Assembly: GCF_014645835.1 (NCBI RefSeq)
Contig: NZ_BMMM01000008.1
Coordinates: 1 to 64,000, forward strand
DNA from: Streptomyces albiflavescens
GTDB lineage: Bacteria; Actinomycetota; Actinomycetes; Streptomycetales; Streptomycetaceae
Direction of reading: 5' to 3'
Length of the DNA: 64,000 bases
The notes under the pieces are model-generated. The model did not search any database, was not told where the DNA came from, and worked only from the letters and a program-made list of their open reading frames with translations. Shown piece after piece: positions 55,269-62,663 of this stretch. Position 1 is the stretch's first letter; each line of letters begins with the position of its first letter. The position numbers and the translations under genes were made by a program.

Positions 55269-56582
55269 ATGGACGCGACCGTCACCGGCTTCGAGGTGCA
55301 CGACATCCGGTTTCCCACTTCGGAGCAGCTCGACGGCTCGGACGCGATGAATCCGGATCCGGATTACTCCGCCGCCTATCTGGTCCTGCAGACCTCCGAT
55401 GGATCGGAAGGCCACGGCTTCTGCTTCACCATCGGGCGCGGCAACGAGGTCGTGGCCGCGGCGATCGAGGCGCTGCGCCCGTATGTCGTCGGGCGCCCGG
55501 TCCCTCGTACCGCTGCCGATCTCGCCGCCGTCCATCTCGCGGTCACGCACGACTCGCAGCTGCGCTGGCTGGGGCCCGAGAAGGGGGTGATGCACATGGC
55601 GGCGGGCGCGGTGATCAACGCCGCCTGGGACCTCGCGGCCCGGCGCGCGGGGATGCCCGTGTGGCGCTTCCTCGCGAGCATGACCCCCGAGGAGCTGGTC
55701 TCCCTGGTCGACTTCCGCTATCTCAGCGACGCCCTCACCCCGGACGAGGCGCTGGCCGTCCTGCGGGCGGCCGCGCCCGGCCGCGCCCTGCGGACGGAGC
55801 GGCTGATCGAGGACGGCTATCCCGCGTACACCTCCACCCCCGGCTGGCTCGGCTACGACGACGCCAAGCTGGTCCGCCTCGCCGAGCACGCCGTCGCGGA
55901 CGGCTTCACCCAGATCAAGCTGAAGGTCGGTGTGGACATGGAGGAGGACGTCCGGCGCATGCGCCTGGCCCGTAAGGCGGTCGGCCCGGACGTGCGGATC
56001 GCGGTCGACGCCAACCAGCGCTGGGACGTCGGGGCGGCGGTCCGGTGGATGGCGGCCCTGGCCCCGTACGACCCGTACTGGATCGAGGAGCCCACCAGCC
56101 CCGACGACGTACTCGGCCACGCGGCCGTACGAGCCGGGCAGCCGGTGCGCGTCGCCACCGGCGAGCACGTCGCCAACCGCGTCGTCTTCAAGCAGCTCCT
56201 GCAGGCCCGCGCCGTCGACTTCGTGCAGATCGACGCGGCCCGGGTGGCGGGGGTCAACGAGAACCTCGCGATCCTGCTGCTCGCCGCGAAGTTCCAGGTC
56301 CCCGTCTGCCCGCACGCGGGCGGGGTCGGGCTGTGCGAGCTGGTCCAGCACCTGGCGATGTTCGACTACGTGGCGGTCTCCGGCAGTCGCGAGGACCGGG
56401 TCATCGAGTACGTCGACCATCTGCACGAGCACTTCACGGACCCGGCGGTCGTCGTGGCGGGCCGTTACAGGGCACCGAGCGCCCCCGGCTTCTCGGCCCG
56501 GATGCGACCCGAGTCGATCGCCGCGCATTCCTATCCGGACGGGCCCGTCTGGCAGACGTCGAAAGGGAGTGGCACCCGATGA
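55269..56582 (+). CDS. L-fuconate dehydratase (enolase superfamily)
   Basis: A 437-residue enolase-superfamily dehydratase that converts L-fuconate to 2-keto-3-deoxy-L-fuconate in non-phosphorylative L-fucose breakdown. Active-site motifs are in order: KLKVGVDMEEDV (Lys-x-Lys base, near 219), VDANQRW (Asp, near 247), WIEEPTSPDDV (Glu, near 276), GEHVANRVVF (Glu, near 301) and HAGGVGLCELVQH (His, near 351). The N-terminal capping domain begins VTGFEVHDIRFPTSEQLDGSD, which is diagnostic for this family among mandelate-racemase-type enzymes. ATG 55269 fits the family start. The ABC transporter genes follow, coupled by a 4-bp overlap, and an FCD regulator closes the locus. Confidence 0.9.
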   Translation: MDATVTGFEVHDIRFPTSEQLDGSDAMNPDPDYSAAYLVLQTSDGSEGHGFCFTIGRGNEVVAAAIEALRPYVVGRPVPRTAADLAAVHLAVTHDSQLRWLGPEKGVMHMAAGAVINAAWDLAARRAGMPVWRFLASMTPEELVSLVDFRYLSDALTPDEALAVLRAAAPGRALRTERLIEDGYPAYTSTPGWLGYDDAKLVRLAEHAVADGFTQIKLKVGVDMEEDVRRMRLARKAVGPDVRIAVDANQRWDVGAAVRWMAALAPYDPYWIEEPTSPDDVLGHAAVRAGQPVRVATGEHVANRVVFKQLLQARAVDFVQIDAARVAGVNENLAILLLAAKFQVPVCPHAGGVGLCELVQHLAMFDYVAVSGSREDRVIEYVDHLHEHFTDPAVVVAGRYRAPSAPGFSARMRPESIAAHSYPDGPVWQTSKGSGTR

Positions 56583-57610
56583 GACTGCGTACGACAACCG
56601 CGCTGGCCTGCGTCGCCCTGCTGGCCTCGACCGTGCTCGCCGCCTGCAACCGGGACTCGGGCGGCGGCTCTTCGAGCGACAAGATCGGCATCGACATGCC
56701 CCGCAACGACAGCGACTTCTGGAACTCCTACCAGGACTACGTGAAGAAGGACATCAAGGCCGACAAGCTCTCCACGCTGCCGCTGACCAACTCGCAGAAC
56801 GACATCGGGCGGCTCGCGGCCAACGTCCAGACCTTCACCGACCAGGGCGCCAAGGCCGTGATCATGGCCCCGCAGGACACCGGCGCGGTCGCCGAGACGC
56901 TCAACACCCTTCAGGAGAAGAAGATCCCGGTCATCAGCGTCGACACCCGCCCCGACAAGGGCAAGGTCTACATGGTCGTACGGGCCGACAATCGCGCGTA
57001 CGGCGAGAAGGCCTGCAAGTATCTCGGCGAGCAGCTGAAGGGGACGGGCAAAGTCGCCGAATTCCAGGGCGACTTGGCGTCCATCAACGGGCGGGACCGC
57101 TCCGAGGCGTTCAAGTCGTGCATGACCGAGAACTATCCGAAGATCAAGGTCTTCGAACTGGCCACGGAGTGGAAGGGCGAGGTCGCTTCGGCGAAACTCC
57201 AGTCGACGCTCGCCGCCAACCCGGACCTGAGCGGGATCTACATGCAGGCCGGCGGTGTCTTCCTGGAGCCGACCCTGGCCCTGCTCGAACAGAAGAAGCT
57301 GCTCAAGCCCGCGGGGACCAAGGGCCACATCACGATCATCTCCAACGACGGCATCCCGCAGGAGCTGGACGCCATCCGCGCCGGAAAGATCGACGCGACG
57401 GTCTCGCAGCCCGCCGACCTGTACGCCAAGTACGCGCTCTACTGGGCGAAGAAGGCCCTGGACGGCGGCAAGGTGAAGACGGGCGGGACCGATCACGACT
57501 CGACGATCATCAAGATCCCGAACGGGTACGAGGACCAGCTGCCCGCGCCGCTGGTCACCAAGGACAACGTGGACGATCCGAAGCTCTGGGCCAACCAGTT
57601 GGGCAAGTAG
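56579..57610 (+). CDS. Sugar ABC transporter substrate-binding lipoprotein
   Basis: A 343-residue type I periplasmic-binding-fold lipoprotein of the ribose/galactose class. The lipobox is STVLAAC with Cys at residue 22, followed by a Ser/Gly-rich linker. Mature motifs KIGIDMPRNDSDFWNSYQDYV, AKAVIMAPQDTGAVAETLNTL and KIPVISVDTRPDKG are typical. ATG 56579 overlaps the dehydratase stop by 4 bp. It should bind the operon's sugar (L-fucose, L-fuconate or a related deoxy sugar, inferred from the dehydratase) at the outer face of the membrane. Confidence 0.92.
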   Translation: MRLRTTTALACVALLASTVLAACNRDSGGGSSSDKIGIDMPRNDSDFWNSYQDYVKKDIKADKLSTLPLTNSQNDIGRLAANVQTFTDQGAKAVIMAPQDTGAVAETLNTLQEKKIPVISVDTRPDKGKVYMVVRADNRAYGEKACKYLGEQLKGTGKVAEFQGDLASINGRDRSEAFKSCMTENYPKIKVFELATEWKGEVASAKLQSTLAANPDLSGIYMQAGGVFLEPTLALLEQKKLLKPAGTKGHITIISNDGIPQELDAIRAGKIDATVSQPADLYAKYALYWAKKALDGGKVKTGGTDHDSTIIKIPNGYEDQLPAPLVTKDNVDDPKLWANQLGK

Positions 57611-57611
57611 C

Positions 57612-59138
57612 GTGAGGGCGGCGGCAGTGCACGCGGAGGGTGTCCGCAAGCGCTTCGGGCCGACCCTCGCGCTCGACGGCGTCGACCTCGCCGTACGGCC
57701 CGGTGAGTCGCACGCGCTCGTCGGGCGCAATGGCGCGGGCAAGTCGACACTGGTGAGTGTGTTGACCGGGCTGCACCGCCCGGACGCCGGGTCCGTCCGC
57801 TTCGACGGGGAGCCGGCGCCACCGTACGGGGACACGGCGGCCTGGCAGTCCAAGGTGGCCTGCGTATACCAGAAGTCGATGGCCGTGCCGGAACTCACCG
57901 TCGCGGAGAATCTGTTCCTCAACCGGTTCGGCGAGCGGTTCATCCGGTGGCCGCGGCTGCGCTCGCGGGCCCGGGCACTGCTCGCCGAGTACGGCGTGGA
58001 GGTGGACCCCGGCGCGCGGGCCAAGGAACTCAGCGTCGAACAGCGGCAGTTCGTCGAGATCGCCAAGGCGCTCTCGTTCGGCGCCCGGCTGATCATCCTC
58101 GACGAGCCGACCGCACAGCTGGACGCGCGCGGCATCCAGCGCCTCTTCGACAAGCTCCGCGACCTCCAGGCGCACGGCGTCGCGTTCCTGTACATCTCGC
58201 ACCACCTCCAGGAGGTGTACGAACTCTGCTCCACCGTGACCGTGCTGCGCGACGCCCGCCGGGTGCTGACGGCACCGGTGGCGGGCCTGGTCAAGGCGGA
58301 CCTGGTCGCGGCGATGACGGGGGAGGAGGCGTCGGCCGTGGCCGACCGGGAGCCGCGAAGGACAGGCGGCGCCGACGTCGAGCCGCTCCTCGACGTCCGG
58401 GGGCTCGCCCTGGAGGGCGAGTTCGAGCCCGTCGACTTCAGGGTGCGCCCCGGTGAAGTGCTCGGTCTCGCCGGAGCGGCGGCCGGCGGGAGCACCGCGC
58501 TCGGCGAGACGCTGGTGGGCATGCGGACACCGACGGCGGGCGCGATCCGCGTCCGTGGACGAGCGATCCGGGCCGGTAGCGTGCCGCACGCCCTGGAGAC
58601 GGGCATCGGCTACATCCCCGAGGACCGGCACCGTCAGGGACTCGTCACCGGCCGCAGCGTCGCCGAGAACGCCACCCTCACCGTCGCCGACCAGCTGGGC
58701 CCCTGGGGGACCGTCCTCCCGTCCCGTACTCGGCAGTTCGCCGCCTCCATGATCCGCTCGCTGGACATCAAGACCCGTGGACCCGACCAGCCCGTGTCGG
58801 GGCTGTCCGGCGGCAACCAGCAAAAGGTCGTCGTGGCCAGGGCGTTGGCCCGCCGCCCGCACGTCCTGGTGGCGCTGCGTCCCACGGCCGGGGTCGACGT
58901 CCGCTCCAAGGAGGCCCTGCTCTCCGTCGTGAGACGGGTCGCCGACGAGGGGCGGGCGGCGGTGATCGTCTCCGACGAGCTGGACGATCTGCGGGTCTGC
59001 GACCGGCTGCTGGTGCTCTTCCACGGGCGGGTGGTGGGGGAGTACGGCGCCGGGTGGACCGACCGGGAGCTGGTGGCCGCCATGGAGGGGGTGGGCGAAG
59101 GGGAGTCCCCTGCGGCCGGGCAGAAGGAGGGAGCATGA
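57612..59138 (+). CDS. Sugar ABC transporter ATP-binding protein (two ABC domains)
   Basis: A 508-residue RbsA/MglA-type ATPase. Domain 1 has Walker A GRNGAGKST near 36, signature KELSVEQRQFVEIAKAL near 138 and Walker B LIILDEPTAQLD near 158. Domain 2 has a degenerate Walker A (GAAAGGSTALGE near 292), an intact signature VSGLSGGNQQKVVVARAL near 396 and a degenerate Walker B (VALRPTAGVDVRSKEAL near 419, lacking the usual DEP). Domain 2 asymmetry is common in this class, so the transporter is probably functional with one consensus site. It starts at GTG 57612, one base after the binding-protein stop. Confidence 0.92.
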   Translation: MRAAAVHAEGVRKRFGPTLALDGVDLAVRPGESHALVGRNGAGKSTLVSVLTGLHRPDAGSVRFDGEPAPPYGDTAAWQSKVACVYQKSMAVPELTVAENLFLNRFGERFIRWPRLRSRARALLAEYGVEVDPGARAKELSVEQRQFVEIAKALSFGARLIILDEPTAQLDARGIQRLFDKLRDLQAHGVAFLYISHHLQEVYELCSTVTVLRDARRVLTAPVAGLVKADLVAAMTGEEASAVADREPRRTGGADVEPLLDVRGLALEGEFEPVDFRVRPGEVLGLAGAAAGGSTALGETLVGMRTPTAGAIRVRGRAIRAGSVPHALETGIGYIPEDRHRQGLVTGRSVAENATLTVADQLGPWGTVLPSRTRQFAASMIRSLDIKTRGPDQPVSGLSGGNQQKVVVARALARRPHVLVALRPTAGVDVRSKEALLSVVRRVADEGRAAVIVSDELDDLRVCDRLLVLFHGRVVGEYGAGWTDRELVAAMEGVGEGESPAAGQKEGA

Positions 59139-60154
59139 CGGAGACCCTGCGGCCGCCGACCGCCGCCAAGGAACGATCCCTGCAGTTCGTACGGTACGTG
59201 CGCTGGAGCGACTTCTCGCTCGTCCCCGTGATCCTCGTCCTGATGGTGATCGGCTACATCGTCTCCCCGGTCTTCCTGACCTCCACGAACCTCATCAACG
59301 TCGTCCAGCAGTCGAGCGAGCTGAGCCTGCTCGTCCTCGGCCAGGCGCTGATCCTCATCTGCGGCCGGATGGACCTCTCCCTGGAGTCGACGATCGGCAT
59401 CGCGCCGGTCATCGCCATGTGGCTGGTCCTGCCGACGCACGGGGGCCGTTTCGCGGGGCTCGGCCTGCTCCCCGTCTGGACGGCCATTCCCGTCTGTCTG
59501 CTCACCGGTCTGCTGATCGGTGGCGTCAACGGCTTCCTGATGCTCAAGCTGCGCGTCAACGGCTTCATCGCCACGCTCGGCATGCTCACCATGCTGCGTG
59601 GCCTCCACATCGGCATCACCGAGGGCAAGTCGATCACCGATGTGCCCGAATCCTTCCGGTATCTGGGTAAGACGGACTGGCTCGGGGCGCCCGCCGCCGT
59701 CTGGATCTGCCTCACGCTGTTCGCGGTCGGTGGCTGTGCGCTCGCCTGGTTCCGGCACGGGCGCGCGCTGTACGCGATCGGCGGCAACCCGGAGGCCGCT
59801 CGCGCGGCCGGAATCCGGGTCGACCGCATCACCTGGATCGTCCTGGCGGTCGGCGGCCTGCTCGCCGCCTTCGCCGGCGTCCTCTACACCGGTCACTACG
59901 GTTCGGTCGCGGCGACGCAGGGCAACGGCTGGATCTTCCAGGTCTTCGCGGCGGCGGTGATCGGCGGGATCAGTCTGAAGGGCGGCCGGGGCACGCTGTT
60001 CGGCGCGCTGACCGGCGTACTGACCCTGCAACTCGTCGTCAACGTCATGACGTTGGGCGGGGTGCCCGCGTTGTGGAATCAGTTCCTCAACGGGGCGATC
60101 ATCATCGTGGCGCTGGTGATCTCGCGGTTCGCGAGCGGCGAGAAGCAGGACTGA
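59135..60154 (+). CDS. Sugar ABC transporter permease (RbsC-like)
   Basis: A 339-residue membrane permease with about nine to ten helices and the ribose-type motifs GQALILICGRMDLSLESTIG near 87, LRVNGFIATLGMLTMLRGL near 135, GRALYAIGGNPEAARAAGIRV near 209 and QVFAAAVIGGISLKGGRGTLFGAL near 269. ATG 59135 overlaps the ATPase stop by 4 bp after AAGGAGG. It completes a one-permease, one-ATPase importer with the binding protein. The operon ends here; the convergent regulator follows after 33 bp. Confidence 0.92.
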   Translation: MTETLRPPTAAKERSLQFVRYVRWSDFSLVPVILVLMVIGYIVSPVFLTSTNLINVVQQSSELSLLVLGQALILICGRMDLSLESTIGIAPVIAMWLVLPTHGGRFAGLGLLPVWTAIPVCLLTGLLIGGVNGFLMLKLRVNGFIATLGMLTMLRGLHIGITEGKSITDVPESFRYLGKTDWLGAPAAVWICLTLFAVGGCALAWFRHGRALYAIGGNPEAARAAGIRVDRITWIVLAVGGLLAAFAGVLYTGHYGSVAATQGNGWIFQVFAAAVIGGISLKGGRGTLFGALTGVLTLQLVVNVMTLGGVPALWNQFLNGAIIIVALVISRFASGEKQD

Positions 60155-60187
60155 GCCTTCCAGGGCACCATGAGCCCTCCCCGGGGA

Positions 60188-60859
60188 CTACAGCGTCGAG
60201 CGCAGCCACTGCTCCACGCTGGCGATGTGGACGGTGGCCCAGGAGCGGGCCGCCTCCGCGTCGCGGTCCCGCAGGGCCGCGATGATCGCCCGGTGCTCGT
60301 GCAGGGTGCGGCTGACCGCGTCCTCCTGGGTCAGACCGCGCCAGACGCGGGCCCGGGTCGTGGGCCCGGACAGGCCGTCGAGGAGGGAGCACAGCACCGA
60401 GTTGCCGGAGCTCTGCACGATGCCCCGGTGGAACTCCAGGTCGCAGGCGACGAGCTCCTCCACCGAGGGCGCCGCGCCGAGGGCGTCCAACTGGGCGGTC
60501 AAGGCGTCCAGTTGTTGCTCGCTGATGCGCGAGGACGCCATCGCCGTGGCGGCGGGCTCCAGGATCCGGCGCACCGCGAGGAATTCCAGCACGGTGTCGT
60601 CGCGGTGGAAGTCGACGACGAAGCTCAGCGCCTCCAGCAGGAGTTGGGGGTCCAGGCTGGTGACATAGGTGCCGTCGCCCTGCCGTACGTCCAGGATGCG
60701 GATGAGAGACAGGGCGCGTACGGCCTCCCGCAGCGAGTTGCGGGACAGTCCCAGGTCGGCCGCGAGCTCGCTCTCCTTGGGCAGCCGATCGCCCGGACGC
60801 AGCGAGCCGGAGACGATCATTCCCTTGATCTTCTCGATCGCCTCATCGGTGACTGCCAT
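60188..60859 (-). CDS. FCD-type GntR (FadR subfamily) regulator
   Basis: A 223-residue regulator. The winged helix-turn-helix is at the N terminus (AIEKIKGMIVSGSLRPGDRL, then ELAADLGLSRNSLREAVRALSLI). The FCD domain has LACDLEFHRGIVQSSGN and TLHEHRAIIAALRDRD, supplying the Asp and His residues that bind a metal in acid-sensing members. A perfect dyad lies 20 bp upstream of its start, consistent with autoregulation. It is convergent with the fuconate operon and the likely controller of it, with a sugar acid as effector. glpD, downstream on the same strand, has its own terminator. Confidence 0.9.
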   Translation of the reverse strand: MAVTDEAIEKIKGMIVSGSLRPGDRLPKESELAADLGLSRNSLREAVRALSLIRILDVRQGDGTYVTSLDPQLLLEALSFVVDFHRDDTVLEFLAVRRILEPAATAMASSRISEQQLDALTAQLDALGAAPSVEELVACDLEFHRGIVQSSGNSVLCSLLDGLSGPTTRARVWRGLTQEDAVSRTLHEHRAIIAALRDRDAEAARSWATVHIASVEQWLRSTL

Positions 60860-60879
60860 GGCGGGCCTCCCTGTCGCTC

Positions 60880-60894
60880 AGACATCCGATGTCT
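60880..60894. promoter_or_regulatory. FCD-type operator upstream of the fuconate-locus regulator
   Basis: AGACATC-C-GATGTCT is a perfect 7+1+7 palindrome. Its GACATC-N-GATGTC core equals that of the gntR operator at 28255. Confidence 0.75.
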
Positions 60895-60990
60895 CACGCC
60901 ATTATGGGGGTTCAGTGGGCTGAACGGGGCGGAGAAGCCGATGTTTGATCAGGTGAGGGCGGTGAGGATGGCAGCGCGAGGAACGTCGAG

Positions 60991-61021
60991 AAGGGCGGCT
61001 CCCCCCGTGGGAACCGCCCTT
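60991..61021. terminator. Terminator after glpD
   Basis: aagggcggctccc (60991-61003) pairs with gggaaccgccctt (61009-61021) with one mismatch; it begins 18 bp after the glpD stop. Confidence 0.85.
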
Positions 61022-61038
61022 CCGGTGCCGCCGGATGC

Positions 61039-62655
61039 CTACTTCTTGTCGAGCAGGTCCTGAACCTTGCCCCGCACCTCGTCCGTGGCAAGCCCGCGGA
61101 TCGTCAGCGTCGTACGGCGACGCAGTACGTCGTCGGCCGTCTGGGCCCACTCGTTGTCCCGGGCGTAGGCGACCTGCGCCCAGATCTCAGGGGCGTCCGG
61201 GTGGACACGCTCGCCCAGCTCCGGGTTCTCGTTCGCCAGCCGGGCGATGTCGAAGGCCAGCGAACCGTAGTGCGTGGCCAGGTGCTTCGCGGTGTCCGCC
61301 GCCATGCGCGGGCCGGGCGCCGGGCCGTCGACGAGCAGTCGGTGGGCGACCGCGCGCGGGTTGGCCACGCCGGGAAGCGGGAGCTTCTTCGGCAGCTCGG
61401 AGATCGGCTCGAAGTCCTCGCCCAGCGGGTGGCCCGGCAGCGACTCCAGCTTCTTCATGACCGTACGGCCGATGTGCCGGAAGGTGGTCCACTTGCCGCC
61501 GGCGACGGACAGCATCCCGCCACGGCCTTCCGTGACGACCGTCTCGCGCTTGGCCTTCGACGTGTCGCCGGGGCCGCCCGGCAGCACCCGCAGACCCGCG
61601 AAGGAGTACGTGATCAGGTCACGCGACAGCTGTTGGTCCCGGATGGAGAACGCGGCCTCGTCCAGGATCTGGGCTATGTCCTTCTCGTTGACCGCGACCT
61701 CGCCCGGCTCGCCCTCGTACTCCTCGTCGGTCGTGCCGAGCAGCAGCATGTCCTCCCACGGGAGGGCGAAGGTGATCCGGTACTTGTCGATCGGGGTGGC
61801 GAGCGCGGCCTTCCAGGCGGAGGTGCGCTTCAGGACCAGGTGCGCGCCCTTCGAGAGGCGGATGGACGGCGCCGAGTTCGGGTCCTCCATCTTGCGCAGG
61901 TGGTCGACCCACGGGCCGGTGGCGTTGAGCACGAGGCGCGCGTTGACGCCGAACTCCTCGCCGTTCGTCCTGTCCTTGAGGTCCGCACCCGTGACCCGGC
62001 CCTTGGTGAAGCGCAGGCCGGTGACCTCGGCGTGGTTGAGGACGACGGCGCCGGACTCGACGGCCGCGCGGACCGTCATCAAGGCCATCCGGGAGTCGTT
62101 CATCTGGTCGTCGCCGTACACGGCCACGGCCTTGAGGTTGTCGGTGCGCAGCTCGGGAACGTCCTGCGCGGCCTTCGAGGGGCTGAGCAGGTGACCCACG
62201 CCGTCGCCGAACGCCGACAGGGCGGAGTAGGCGAAGACGCCCGCTCCGAGCTTCGCAGCGCCGTGCGGCCCGCCCTTGTACACGGGGAGGTAGAACGTGA
62301 GCGGGTTCGCCAGGTGGGGGGCCACTTGGCGGGAGACCGCACGGCGCTCGAAGTGGTTCTCCGCCACCAGCTTCACCGCGCCGGTCTGCAAGTAGCGCAG
62401 ACCGCCGTGGAGAAGCTTGGAGGAGGCGGAAGAGGTGGCGCCGGCGAAGTCGCCGGCGTCGACCAGAGCCACCCGCAGCCCGGACTGCGCGGCGTGCCAG
62501 GCGGTGGAGATGCCCAGGATGCCGCCGCCGATGACGAGGAGGTCGTACGTCGCCTTGGAAAGCTGCTCCCGGGTCTCGGCGCGGCTCGGGTTGGAGCCGG
62601 AGGCCGGGTGCGTACCGAGGGCAGGCACGGACTGCAGGGTGGCTTGACTGGTCAT
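61039..62655 (-). CDS. glpD: Glycerol-3-phosphate dehydrogenase
   Basis: A 538-residue FAD-dependent dehydrogenase that oxidises sn-glycerol 3-phosphate to dihydroxyacetone phosphate and passes electrons to quinone at the membrane face. FAD motif DLLVIGGGILGISTAWHAAQ near 38, the signature GATSSASSKLLHGGLRYLQ near 73, ARLVLNATGPWVDHLRKM near 238, and LLLGTTDEEYEG near 305, with the C-terminal alpha domain typical of GlpD. The ATG at 62655 follows the glpK stop by 8 bp, so the two form the glpKD part of a glycerol operon read leftward. Its regulator (gylR in S. coelicolor) would be outside the window. Confidence 0.95.
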   Translation of the reverse strand: MTSQATLQSVPALGTHPASGSNPSRAETREQLSKATYDLLVIGGGILGISTAWHAAQSGLRVALVDAGDFAGATSSASSKLLHGGLRYLQTGAVKLVAENHFERRAVSRQVAPHLANPLTFYLPVYKGGPHGAAKLGAGVFAYSALSAFGDGVGHLLSPSKAAQDVPELRTDNLKAVAVYGDDQMNDSRMALMTVRAAVESGAVVLNHAEVTGLRFTKGRVTGADLKDRTNGEEFGVNARLVLNATGPWVDHLRKMEDPNSAPSIRLSKGAHLVLKRTSAWKAALATPIDKYRITFALPWEDMLLLGTTDEEYEGEPGEVAVNEKDIAQILDEAAFSIRDQQLSRDLITYSFAGLRVLPGGPGDTSKAKRETVVTEGRGGMLSVAGGKWTTFRHIGRTVMKKLESLPGHPLGEDFEPISELPKKLPLPGVANPRAVAHRLLVDGPAPGPRMAADTAKHLATHYGSLAFDIARLANENPELGERVHPDAPEIWAQVAYARDNEWAQTADDVLRRRTTLTIRGLATDEVRGKVQDLLDKK

Positions 62656-62663
62656 GCGGGTTC

